A DNA stretch of 64,000 nucleotides from Mytilus galloprovincialis (taxonomy: Eukaryota; Mollusca; Bivalvia; Mytilida; Mytilidae): NCBI RefSeq assembly GCF_965363235.1, contig NC_134843.1, positions 50,525,535 to 50,589,534 on the forward strand. Reading direction: 5' to 3'. This document shows positions 10,644 to 24,600 of the stretch, piece after piece. A program made the position numbers and the translations under genes. Position 1 is the first letter of the stretch. Every line of letters begins with the position of its first letter. The notes under the pieces are model-generated. The model had not been told where the DNA came from and ran no database searches. It worked only from the letters and a program-made list of their open reading frames with translations.

Positions 10644-11337
10644 TGAAGATTAGTTAAAGGAAATCTATGTGTGTATATACATTTGATTGGACATAGAAAA
10701 TTATATTCATCTGAATATCACAAACATACTAGCCGATTAAAAAAAAAAATAATTGTTAAGATATATTATTTATTCAAATGTTCTCTTATATCCTTGAGGC
10801 ATCGTCCCCTGGTATCAACTGCATTCAAGTTACCTATGATGCTTCCTTGTTTGCTTTTGATACAGGTAGGAAAGAGACATTTACACACATTTTACATGCC
10901 TATGGCCCATAAGGTATCGCCCCCTGGTGTCAGCTGCCTTTAGGAAACCATAATGCTTTCCTATTTGCTGCTGACACAGGATGAGTCATGGACATGTTTA
11001 ATTTCTACTTTCTTTTTGGCTAATTATTATATATTTAATTGATCCAACTTTTTGTGTACTATACATATGTGGATATCTATTTTTCTTTTTTTCTTTTTGG
11101 GCTACTTGTTTGTTATCTATATCAACCACACTTGCAATAAAATGCATTAGTATTAAAAAAAAAAACATACTATAGATTCTTTATCTACGTATTCTTTAAG
11201 AACTTAAAAAGTTCTCGTTTAACTTTTTTTTTTATTTATCTCATTGTTTGTATTGTATTATGAAAAAATTATTGATGTTGTAATGTTTATGCCCTTTGGG
11301 GCCCATAATTGGAAAATAAAGTATCTTATCTTATCTC
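10644..11337 (+). repeat. LINE 3' UTR with short tandem tail
   Basis: Contains two imperfect copies of a ~70-bp unit (10797-10866 and 10911-10980, sharing CCCCTGGT and GACACAGG-like ends). It finishes in AATAAAGTATCTTATCTTATC, a short tandem tail of the kind CR1/L2-like LINEs use instead of poly-A. Confidence 0.65.
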
Positions 11338-11692
11338 TATATTATATGTTGTATATTTTTCAGACATTGTGACTAATGTGTGACTGAACCCGGCCGGGAC
11401 ATTTTAGGGTTTAATATAAGTACTCTGATCCCGGTGACCGGCAGTTCCGAACCCGGTAGCAGACGATACACCAGTGAAAACTATTACAGAAGCAACAATA
11501 TAAACACTTAGTTTATAAGGTAACCAGCTAAGCATATTTAAGCTATTTAACGCACCACCATGCACTCCCGTAAACTTGTATGCTTTAATTATAGTGTATT
11601 ACAAATGTTTCATGTGTAGAATGTCAAATAAATCATCATTGCAACTTTAACGGTTTGATTCTTTAAAATCAGAGAACTCGGGAATAGTGATT

Positions 11693-11703
11693 TATATATA
11701 TAA
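11693..11703 (+). promoter_or_regulatory. Candidate TATA box of the B-box gene
   Basis: TATATATAAA lies about 120 bp before the ATG at 11820. No transcription start data are available; AT-rich chance matches are common here. Confidence 0.25.
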
Positions 11704-11819
11704 AAAAAACCCACCTGGAGGTGCTCTTATTTACAGGAGGCTAATGTATAGAAAACGTTGACGTACCCAAACGTATACAATCTAAGTTTCCATTCCCTGT
11801 ACTGTTTTGTCCCCCTGAA

Positions 11820-12613
11820 ATGGCACAGGTTTCGGCTCAGAAATGTTCACTGTGTGATGAACAGAATGGAGCATACTATTGTTATGAATGTCAGCAATCT
11901 TTATGCACAATATGTTGCAAAAAGCACGGTAAAATTCCATCTTTAAGAGGACACACAGTCGCAGATATTAATACAATAGATCTTTCAACTGTCAACAAAA
12001 AGTCTCAGTGTACAGAACACGAGAAAGAGTTTCTGTTCTACTGCGTTCAATGCGATGCTTTTATCTGTAGTCTTTGTGTTACATCTACACATTTCACACA
12101 CCGCTTCTCACAAATTACCGAAATTGTAGTAAAGGAAAGAGAAAAAGCAAAAGAAAATATTGAAGAATTAAAATTGAAAATTGACGAAATAGCAAGCCTG
12201 CAAGAAAAAATCAAGACACATCACTATGAACAACTCCATGTAAAGAGCAAACAATGTATTGAACACATTGAATCTGTCAGCAAAGATCTTCAGGCATTTA
12301 TAGAATCAAAGAAAATTATTAAAGCAACTGAAGTCCAGGACAATGAACAGAATGAGCAAGAAAATTTAAAAGCATTTCTTGACAGCACAGACTCAGTTCA
12401 TAAGCAATACTTACAAATATTATCAGAACTTGAGAATGTTTTGTTGGAGAAACATGATGTGACATTTTATTCAAGTTATAAATCAATTGATAGTGATATT
12501 CAAATATTGGTTAATATACCTGAAGAACCCAATGAAGCACAAATTCCATATTTTGAAGATAAATTCTTGTACCAAGAAGTTCTGGAATATATGGAATCAA
12601 AGATTGGAAACAG
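11820..12613 (+). CDS. Exon 1 of the B-box gene
   Basis: Encodes both B-boxes and the first part of the coiled coil. The ATG is the first in frame after a TAA at 11742. The donor is AACAG|GTACAA; reading through it would end at a TGA at 12630, which is why an unspliced frame of 270 codons appears here. Confidence 0.85.
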
Positions 12614-15600
12614 GTACAAAATGAAGATTTGACAATTTCCCTTTCTTTATCAATGTTTATTGTATAAAATACATTTGTGCTATGCTACTGATTTTGAGAG
12701 ACAAGACAATGCAAGTGGGTCTCATGGGGTGTCACAGGATTACCGATTTTTTTGTAAGCGTGAGACATGAAAGTCGAATCATTGAGTCATGAAAACGGGA
12801 AATGAGGTCTAGCGTGACCCGGGAAATGACAAAAAAATGAGAATTGCTTACATACATACATGTAGTGTAAGTGGGATACAGGAATCTGACAAAACAGTAA
12901 GCAGGATCCGGGATTGGAACCCCCCCCCCCCCCCCCCCAATGAAACCCCCATGCAAGATGGTATCTCAAATTTCCTTGTTTACCATCAATGTTGTATGAA
13001 ATATTTTGGGAGAACACTGCTATAAATACTCTCACACCTATGTTAATTGTCTTGTTAGACATGTTACATGTGTAAGATTTCATGAAATTCATATTAAAGA
13101 TGTGTCATGTTTATATTAGCAAGGTATTGCAAGAATCCAGACCAAATATTTTTACTTGAAAAATACACAAATAACATCATTAACAATATCATGAATATGA
13201 TGCCTCCATTTCTTGTACAAAATTTATTCATGTAATTGCAAAAAAATATTTTTTTTACTGATGGACCAATTAATTATGTCCATTAAACAATGATTACAAT
13301 GTTCTTTTGTTTTTTCAGCCTATGTCCAAACTGTTCTGTTCAGAAGATAAAGATAGAAGATTTACAGTCGGAAAACAAACAGTGCCAGGAAACTCTTCGA
13401 AGGTACACAATAACGACTGATAACATATATTTACTATTCATCTTCCAAAAAACTGATAGAAAACATTATACAGCTGTACATGTAAAACAGACTGCATAAA
13501 GTATGACATAAGAATTAGCCAGTGCACAGCGACTACAGATTGAAGCAAACCATAACTGCATTTAAGTATGTTCACTACTCTGGTTCAAAATAACAAGCTT
13601 TTTAAAAAATAATGGGTCCGTGTGCTTGTTTTCAAGATATAATTTAAGCCATTGAAAATTTGGCGGTAAGTCAGTGATTCTCTCTTGATTTTTTATACAT
13701 AAATTTACAATGACAACTTTTTCCTTCAAAAACTGAAATAATAAAAAGGATTTTATAAGATTTTCAATACATGCAATATTGAAATAAGAATATAAAATTA
13801 GAGGTTTTGGGGGAAAATGTTTAAATGTATATATGGCACTACAAAAGACTACATGGATTAACCAGAGGACTATGAATAACTGGCCAAAATTAAAAAACAA
13901 AAAAGGAGTTTACAATATAAACATCCCTTATTTAAGGTGCATCAATTGGTAAGCAGTTGTTGGGAGAAACTGTTGATCTTGAAAGTCATTGAAGTATGTC
14001 ATTATGACTCATAAATATTTTAAGTTCCCTCATTTCAAATTTTGAACATTTGAAATTTAACTCTTGTGTGGGATTTTTATTCAAATAGATCTATTCTCAT
14101 GACTATGTAGTGTGGTGCGTATATTAGTTTGTGTTGATGATGATGTGTTATACATGTTATATGGCCATAAATGTCTTAATTGAAAGTCATACAGAAAACA
14201 CTATATACATGTACATAAGCATTGTACATAAAATGTACTTGAATATGCATGATACATATTTATCAAACAAAGGTTTTTTTTCAATTCACAGAGCTCTAGA
14301 AACCAAAGACAAGGAACTAATAAGGTTATCAGAAGATATTAGAGTTCTGAAGCAAGAAAAGCAAACTATGCAGTCACAGTATGTATAGAAACTATTTAAT
14401 ATGTATATACAATATGCATCAGCTCACAAACTTATAATTTTTGCATGTAAAATTGTTTATATTCAATATCTAACTTATATATGTTCAATTTGTCCAATAT
14501 AAACTACACTAATTTAAACATTAAAAGTTGATTTCTGACAAAAGTTCAGCCTTATCCATATTAAAGGAGTTCGCTTCTCAGTTTCAAAATAATTGACTTC
14601 AAAACACTAGTTTATATTGATAGGGAATTAATAAAGGTATCAAAAGAGAAATATATATATATATAGGTCAATGAGCCTGTTTTTGAGATATTAGCTAGCT
14701 ATAGCCAATGAAATTTTGGCGGGAAAATATTCTCTCTTGACTTTTTATTGCTTTATCACTGACAATATTAAAAAATAATTAAAATTTTATAAGACTTTAA
14801 AAAATGGCTTATCATTATACATGTTAAAGATTTATAAAGAGAAAAATGGGGGTCAATGGGCAATATTTTTTTTAAGGCCTTCAAATGGATAAAACCAGAG
14901 GATTCTGAAAATCTGACAAAAATCTCCAAACATGACAAGTGAACTCCCTTAAAATTTTGTTTGTTTATGTGTTTGGCAAATGAAAACTGGAAATGACAAG
15001 GTTAAAACTATTAAAGGCATTCTTATTCTATGAGTAAACAAACAAACAAAAATCAACTTCAAAAGTTTTAATCAGTGTTCACATTATATATAATTGGATA
15101 AATATGTACCATCACATGCAGTTAATTATGTGACTATGTGAGTTATTACATGTATTTTCATTTGTGTAGTAGATATCGGATATTTTTCTTCAGGTAAATC
15201 AATCAATAAATGATGGATTTTTTCTAGCAGAAATTTAAAGGCATGAGTGAAAAACTCCACAGATCGAGAACAATAGCTTATGTATTTAGACATCCTGGAC
15301 TTCCTGTTATTATCAAAAGATAGTTATATAGGGTTATTGCATGAATATTGGGAATATTATCCCGAGTAGAATTTTATATTGCAAGAGCTTGCAAGTGCAG
15401 CATATATATATTCTACGAGGGAAAATATTCCACAATATTCATGCAATAACCCTTTTATTGTATAGAAATATAATATTTGAAAGTAAAAATTGGTTTGAAC
15501 TAAAATTTTGATGTTGATGACTTCATGAATTTTGAAGATTTATTGCACTAAAGCAATATTGGAATTTATTGCATGCTAACTTTTGGTTACTTTCTGTGGG

Positions 15601-18600
15601 AAATATTATATTGCTATACAATAATTATATATATTGTATAGAAAGACACATAATTATTCAGAGTCAAATTTTGAAATAATTGTATTATATATCTGTGTTT
15701 ATAACTGATTGATTAATGAACTTAATTTTTCCAGACATATGAGAATATAGTCTAAGGTTTAAATTGATTAAAAATGAAAAACTTTTAAAAACCTTCATGG
15801 AATTTTAAAAAGAATTGCAAAGCTTTATGCAAAATAAAGTTTTGAAAACATTTCGTTTACTTTTCCAAATTTTATTGAAATTGAACATGGTTTTAACAAT
15901 CAATATCTTTGAATTTGCAGGTACAAAGTTTCAGTTTACCAGAAAGATGCTGAGAATAAAAAGCTTTCAGAAATAGTTGAAAATTTGAAAAAGTATGTAT
16001 AGATATATTTGCTTAAAACAATAAAATACTTAGAAAACAGAAAACAACATATATGTAAACCGAAATAAACCTGTATGTCATGGGTATTTATTCAGTTCGT
16101 TTAAAAGCAGTATGGCAACAGTGTTCTCCCCAGGCCGTTTTAACGTCGCGGTGCCGTGACGCTATATTTTTTCACCGTGATGCTATAATAATTCCTGCGG
16201 CGCTATAATTATTCCCGCGACGCTATAATTATTTTGAAGATGCTATTTTACTTGTCCTCAATTTTGAACTTTCATCTATTATCGATTATGATCATAAATT
16301 AAATTATATCACCTTTAATTGTAATCCCTTTAAGTCGGACACTAAAGGCAATTAAGAGATTAAATAGCTAGGTGTTAATTGCCCTCAGGGTGATAACTGT
16401 TTGGATGCGAATATCCCAAGCTGACACTTGTGACACGACTAATACCACGTGTCTGCAATCGCCAATTTCGACATGGAAAAATGCAATCACAAAACAATTC
16501 GAAAGCTACGTTTTGTATTACGAAATTTCAAAAATTGAAACGATTTTTTTTTTTTTTTAAAGGTCGTTTATTTGTGCGACACTCCAAAAATTACTTTCTT
16601 TCTCTTCCGGTAATACGAGAGCGAGAATTTTGGTTTAGAGCTAAAATAAGTTTAATACTACTTTAAAAAGTTATCATAATTGGCTTAAGTTTATGTTTAA
16701 TCCATTTAATGCATTAAAAGCGTCTTATTCAAGCACAATCTCTTGTCAAACAATGTTTATTCTCGGACTCATTTTCGTAAATTTTTCTACGGCCGCCATT
16801 GCACATTTTTGTGTAAACTACGGATCGGAACCGGAACAGATATGACAAAAATCCGTTTTCACGATAATGACAACAGATGGACAGTAGACAGAAAAAATAT
16901 ACCAAGAGAGAAAACTACGCACTAACAGACTATTTGTTAGATAACTTTGTTAAAAATACATATCATTTTGATGTAAAGATAAGAAACAACTGGGACTAAT
17001 TCATTGAGTGCCATGGAACAATGAATTTCATAAACATGATAAATAAAAGTTTTTAAATTGATTTTTTTTTTTTGCTACTTTATCTTTACTTGATATAATA
17101 TAAAAAATAGTTAATTTTGTGTACTATATATTTAGTTTTGTATATATACAGGTTGATCTATAATGAACCATTCATTCATTTGACTTATTGTTGGGTAACT
17201 GAAACCACATATTTATTTTTATTTGGCACAAGAGGAAAAAAATAATTCTGTAACTATAAATGAATAAAGAAAACATAAACTGAAACAACTGTTTTGTGGT
17301 TATAGTTTAATTGTATTCTCAGTTATGAATTGTACAATATAAACTAAAACATATAAAGGAACGCGACGCGACAAACGACATTAAAAATAATAGTTATTTT
17401 TTTCTACGCAAAATGTGATGCTATCCAAAATTTCTGGGGAGAACGCTGGGCAATAAAAAAAAATGCTTATATTTTTGTGCACAGTACGCATCTTTCTGCG
17501 AAAAAAATTGTTTATTTCACTTGTATCAAACGAGATTGAGAATGAGATCTTTAAAACAAATCTGGTCAACAATAAAGTGGTCCAGGAATAATTTTCTTAC
17601 TTGCAATACATTTATATATATTAAATAGTGTATTTGTCTTTATGTTAAGATGATTAAAAACTTCAAGACATGTTGATTAACAAAACCAGAATGTAAAGAT
17701 TTTTATACCTTAAATTTATAAAATGTTTTAACAAAAAGACCAAACTCCACTGACAGTAGATTAAAAAAAACAGGGAAGTTCATAAAAACTGATGAAATCA
17801 AATTTAAGACTATATCAACCAATGGAATGAGTGGAAAACAAATGTTTGATTTGGTTAATACAAACATGTTCTGAATAAAATGATGGGTTAAAAAAGGGTT
17901 TTATAAAGGGCTGGTATCTATGATGAGTTTATTTATAGCTAGCTAGATTAGTTTATTGTCTTGTTACATTGAAAGAATAGGATAAGAAGCCCAAACACAC
18001 ATTTACACATATATATATATATATAGGTTAATGAGAGGTCACAATAGTTTGGACCAAGTGCTCTTTGCTGTGTAGAACTGATCTATGTACAGTATTCATA
18101 GTATGTAAACTAGTGAAGAGGAAATAATAGAAAAGTACAATAGTTCAGAAACAGGATTACATTCAATTAACAATTGATGGAATGATTAACATTTTTTTTA
18201 TCAAGTAATATGCAATATAGATATAAGATTTATATATGTGGTATTTTAATTTTAATCCTGGTATATCTATTAGTTTGTTTATGAGTTCCAATGAGGCAAC
18301 TCTCCATTAGTCTGGTTTTTAGCTCACCTGGCCCGAAGGGCCAAGTGAGCTTTTCCCATCACTTTGAGTCCGTCTTCCAGAGTCCGGCGTCCAGCGTCGT
18401 TAACTTTTACAAAAATCTTCTTCTCTGAAACTACTTGGCCAAATTAATCCAAACTTGGCCACAATCATCATTTGGGTATCTAGTTAAAAAAATGTGTCCG
18501 GTGACCCGGCCAACCAAACAAGATGGCTGCCATGGCTAAAAATAGAACATAGGGGTAAAATGCAGTTTTTGGCTTATAACTCAAAAACAAAAGCATTTAG

Positions 18601-21600
18601 AGCAAATCTGACGTGGGGTAAAATTGTTAATCAGGTCTAGATCTATCTGCCCTGAAATTTTCAGATGAATCGGACAACCCATTGTTGGGTTGCTGCCCCT
18701 GAATTGGTCATTTTAAGGAAATTTTACTATCTTGGATATTCTTTTAGAAAGAGATAAACTGCAAACAGCAATAATGTTCAGCAAAGTAAGATTTACAAAT
18801 AAATCAACATGACCGAAATGGTCAGTTGACCCCTTTAGGAGTTATTGCCCTTTATAGTCAATTTTTAACCATTTTTCGTAAATCTTAGTTATCTTTTACA
18901 AAAATCTTCTCCTCTGAAACTACTGGGCCAAATTAATCCAAACTTGGCCACAATAATCTTTGGGGTATTTAGTTTTAAACATGTGTCCGGTGACCCAGCC
19001 ATCAAACCAAGATGGCCGCCACAACTAAAAATAGACCATAGGGGTAAATTGCAGTTTTAGGCTGATAACTCAAAAACCAAAGCATTTAGAGCAATCTGAC
19101 ATGGGGTAAAATTGTTTATTAGGTCAAGATCTATCTGCCCTGAAATTTTCAGATGAATCAGACAACCCGTTGTTGGGTTGCTGCCCCTGAATTGGTAATT
19201 TTAAGGAAATTTTACTGTTTTTGGTTATTATCTTGAATATTATTATAGATAGAGATAAACTGTAAACAGCAATAATGTTCAGCAAAGTAAGATTTACAAA
19301 TAAGTCAAAATGACCGAAATGGTCAGTTGACCCCTTTAGGAAATATCACCTTTATAGGTTGCATTTCTGTAAATATTGACAATGCAATTTCCCATAGGAA
19401 CTCCTTTTACGGCTAAAACTGTACGACTTTTACTATGAAGTTTTGAAAAAAATCTTATCCTAGAATTGAAAGTTCATATGCACCACAATTTTTTTCAAAG
19501 GTCAAAATATAGGGCTGTGCGGCATATTTTCAAGGTTTATATGCCCTGAACTTCTCAGAGTTTAAACTTACACTAATTTTCTTAACTACCCCTACCTCGA
19601 ATGAAAGGTTACCACAGATTTCAATATACACAATATGCACGTGTTTATTTACTGGTAACATTCCCAGTTCCTCGATATGGAACACAGAGAGCATAACTGG
19701 GAACCAGTATGTAAACAAAATTAATTTTCTATGAATATTCAATTACTCCCCAAAAGAGGCGTGCTTTGAGAAACAGCTGTATTTACAAAGTGCAACCTAT
19801 ACAGACATTTATTCAAATAGAAAACTCTCTAAAATCAGTTTTTCTCACATTAATACTCATTTATCAGAACTAAAGTCTTAAAGAAATCACTGTGTATACT
19901 CTAAGTTTTTCTTTACTATACATTTTATACCCCCTCCCCTGTTTCAATTTTTTAAAGAATTTGAAAACAAGACTTTAATTATTGCCAGCTTACCCTATTT
20001 ACATATTTTCTGATAAAAAATGCCTAGAACCTGTTAAAACTGTTTTGATAACATATTGAAAGCATATCAGAATATCATAAATGTAATGTTTAGCAGTCAA
20101 TCATTACAACATTCAAGATTATATAAAGTATCCAATCCAGCCTCTATCTCCAGTCCACATCTTACTGTATGCCTATTTGTCAATTAAAGAACACATTTTC
20201 TGCCTCAAATGGTCAATTTAGAATTCTTGTCACAACAGTATCATCTGTAACCATATATCTGACACAATTTAGCTACTATATATACTAGAAGTGTTCAAAC
20301 AAAGCCATATTTGCAATAGTTGTATGTATGCAGATACCAGTCTGAGATATAAATTCACTTAAAATGTTGTAGAGATGACTGCTAACATCTGATTTTTGCA
20401 TAACTTCCAAGCATAGTTATTGTTTTCTATATCAAGAACTTTAAAATCATAAAATCATAGCATTTACAAGTTAAATTATTTGTTTTATGACCCAGGGGGT
20501 AGGCAATTTTCTATGTTTTTTGCCCCTGGGGCCTCAAATTTCCTAAATCATTCTGCTGTTTCTAGTAATTTGGAATATTTAGTACATATTCAGGATAGAA
20601 CACACTATTGTAAGTTTTCTTGAGATATTTTTGTTTTTCTAGCTTGTATTTATTATGCCGTGGTGACAAAAAAGCAGATTTAGGTGTTGCAGCTTACTTT
20701 TGGGTTATCGAAAGGACACAAATACCCCATAAATAATATTCAGGAAGGATCTATGAGTTTCAATGACTGCGAAGAGTAAATTTTTTATACAAGCACTTCT
20801 TAACAATTTAACTTACAAATATGCAAATATTATGATTTAATTTTGTATCCAGGACTTTAAGTAAACTATGCATACTGTAAACTGTGAATTTATGCTTAGT
20901 CATCATATTTAAGGCCCAGGATTCTATCAATCTTCATTAAATATTTATAAAACTTCTTAATTGAGTTATTTCTTTAAAATCTGTGAAATAAAGCAAATTT
21001 GGTTAAATTCTGAATGTTCCCCTTTTTCACCCTATATTGGTTGCATTTTAAATATTGCCATTGCAATTTCCCATAGGAACTCCTTTTATGGCTAAAACTG
21101 TACCACTTTTACTATGAAGTTTTGAAAAAAATCTTATCCTAGAATTGAAAGTTCATATGCACCACAATTTTTTTCAAAGGTCAAAATATAGGGCTGTGCA
21201 GCATATTTTCAACGTTTATATGCCCTGAACTTCTCAGAGTTTAAACTTATACCAATTTTCTTAACTACCCCTACCTGGAATGAAAGGTTACCACAGATTT
21301 CAATGTAAACAATATGCACGTGTTTATTTACTGGTAACATTCCCAAGTTCTGTCTCTGCGATATCATACATGTGATGGACTGTAAAATTCAGATCAGGAG
21401 ATTTGGAAATTTTGGTCAGGAGATTGGACCTCAGATCAGGAGGTTTTTTATCGACATATTTTTCGTCGTAAAACTAACCGTATGATGTGTTTTTTTCTTC
21501 AATCTTCCTTGTGAATGGCATTAGTTAAAGTCTGCATATATTAAGGAATAATTGAGAAGAATCTTTTTTTCTTTTATTTTACATTGTTGATTGCTGATGA

Positions 21601-24600
21601 GATTATTTTTTTCTTTTGTTTTACATTGCTGATTGCTCATGAGAATCTTTTTTTCTTTTGTTTTACATTGTTGATTGCTGATGAGAATCTTTTTTTATTT
21701 GTTTTTCATTGGCATTGGCTTGAGATATAAGAGAGATTTATGCTATACATTTATTACATAATAAATAAATAATAAATTAACAAACATTGTTGAACTTTGT
21801 CAAATATTTCTGTTGTTTTGAAACTGGTGTCTTTGAAGATAACTGTCGTTTTGGCATTTTGAACACATATAATGGTGTACAAAATAATCAATTTGCTTAT
21901 ATAATTTTTCAGTCAGCTTGTGTAGCAAACAGCTCACATTGAGCTGAAACCATTCCTTTTTCCAGTATTTTCATCTCGAGATTTGCATATACAATAAGTG
22001 TTTTTCTCGGCATCAAAACACTTCCGATAAATTTTTGGACAACAACATTCCATTTTCCATCAATGCCGGTATTTATCGGTATTTGCTTTTAATCATCCTT
22101 GGCGTGTGCCATAAACAGAAGCCACATCGAGTAATTGATATACAAACACCTTATGATTGTTCAATCAAACTATTATCACTTGTTAATTAGCCTTTAGCAA
22201 GAATTAAAATCTCCACATGTTGCGTAATCAGGTAATGTCAGTTACACCGGATACGTTCGATAAACCTCGTGTTTTTACGACTTAAAAAATCTCGGGTTTT
22301 TACGATCTCAATGATAAATTTTGTAAACAAAATAGTAAAAATGGCGACTGAAAATTTTCATTCATGAAATTTTTTCTACACGGGATTTTTTTCTCTTCGA
22401 CGGGAGGACGGGAGGGGACCCCTGAAAACGGGAGTTTTGTACTCCCGTCGGGAGGTTCACATGTATGCGATATGGAACACAGAGAGCATAACTGGGAACC
22501 AGTATGTAAACAAAATTAATTTTCTATGAATATTCAATTACTCCCCAAAAGAGGCGTGTTTTGAGAAACAGCTGTATTTACAAAGTGCAACCTATAGTCA
22601 ATTTTTAACATTTTTCGTAAATCTTAGTTATCTTTTACAAAAATCTTCTCCTCTGAAACTACTGGGCCAAATTAATCCAAACTTGGCCACAATAATCTTT
22701 CGGGTATTTAGTTTCAAACATGTGTCCGGTGACCCGGCCATTCAACCAAGATGGCCTCCACAACTAAAAATAGAACATAGGGGTAAAATGCAGTGATAGG
22801 CTGATAACTCAAAAACAAAAGCATTTAAAGCAATCTGACATGGAGTAAAATTGTTTATCAGGTCAAGATATATCTGCCCTGAAATTTTCAGATGAATCAG
22901 ACAACCCCCTGTTAAGTTGCTGCCCCTGAATTGGTAACTTTAAGGAAATTTTACTGTTTTTGGTTATTATCTTGAATATTATTATAGATAGAGATAAACT
23001 GTAAACAGCAATAATGTTCAGCAAAGTAAAAGAGATAAACTGTAAACAGCAATAATGTTCAGCAAAGTAAAAGAGATAAACTGTAAACAGCAATAATGTT
23101 CAGCAAAGTAAGATTTACAAATAAGTCAACATGACCCAAATGGTCAGTTGACCCCTTTAGGAGTTATCACCTTTGTAGTCAAGTTTTAAAATTTTCGTAA
23201 CTTAATTATCTTTTACAAAAATCTTCTCCTCTGAAACTACTGGGCCAAATTAATCCAAACTTGGCCACAATCATCTTTGGGGTATTTAGTTTAAAAAATG
23301 TGTCTGGTGACCTGGCCATCCAACCAAGATGGCCGCCACGGCTAAAAATAGAACATAGGGGTAAAATGCAGTTTTTGGCTGATAACTCAAAAACCAAAGC
23401 ATTTAGAGCAATCTGAAATGGGGTTAAATTGTTTATCAGGTCAAGATCTATCTGCCCTGAAATTTTCAGATGAATCGGACAACTCGTTGTTGGTTTGCTG
23501 CCCCTGAATTCGTAATTTTAAGGAAATTTTGCTGTTTTTGGTTATTATCTTGAATATTATTATAGATAGAGATAAATTGTTAACAGCAATACTGTTCAGC
23601 AAAGTAAGATTTACAAATAAGTAAACATGACCGAAATGGTCAATTGACCTCCTAAGGACTATTTTTAACAATTTTCATAAAATTTGTAAATTTTTACTAA
23701 CATTTTCCACTGAAACTACTGGGGCAAGTTCATTATAGATAGAGATAATTGTAAGCAGCAAGAATGTTCAGTAAAGTAAGATGTACAAACACATCACCAT
23801 CACCAAAGCACAATTTTTTCGTGAATCCATCTGCTTCCTTTGTTTAATATTCACATTGACCAAGGTGAGTGACACAGGCTCTTTAGAGCCTCTAGTTTTA
23901 TAGTCTAGTGGAGAGCTAGGCCACAATAAAGATGCACTATGCTTTTAATTAACATGAAATCATTACTGCCTCAATACTGTGAAATCAGAAACTATTGTGT
24001 GCATAAAATTCATTATTGTAAGTTATGAAGAACAGACAAATTTAATACAAGAATAAGGCCATAAAAAAAAAAATCGGTTTGTTTGCCCAAACGCTACCTA
24101 CCCAGAAAAAAGCTGCCTACTCAAAATCTTTTATTGTCCTGATTTGAATCAGATAGCCATGAAGACTTATAAACCATAGATACTATAATTTCTTTTTGTT
24201 GAAAAAAAAAGAAAATGCCTACCTACCTATCCACTGTCTCAACCTTTGGGTAGAGTTTGGGCAAACCAAAATATTTTTAATTGTAGCCTAATTATTGCAA
24301 TTTCAGGAAAATCTGCATTCAGGTACATGTTACAGTATTAGACATGAAAAAATAGTCACATCATTCACAAAATTATAAAAACCTCACAATAATTTCTGAA
24401 TTTACAGTAATAAATGTTTATTTCAGAGAAAAAAAATATGATTCATAGAAACATTTTTTTAAATGCAAAGTAATTGAATTTTGGAAAATATTTTATATTG
24501 ATATATGAATTTAATTATAAACACAATAAATGTAAATAATCCAACTACTTAATTTTTTTGACTTTTAAGGAAAAGTGACCGATTGCTACAATCAACAAAG

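Noticed and set aside
12732..13092. Overlapping short reading frames on both strands around a poly-C tract
   Set aside because: They lie in intron 1 and owe their Gly- or Pro-rich content to the homopolymer at about 12920-12938.
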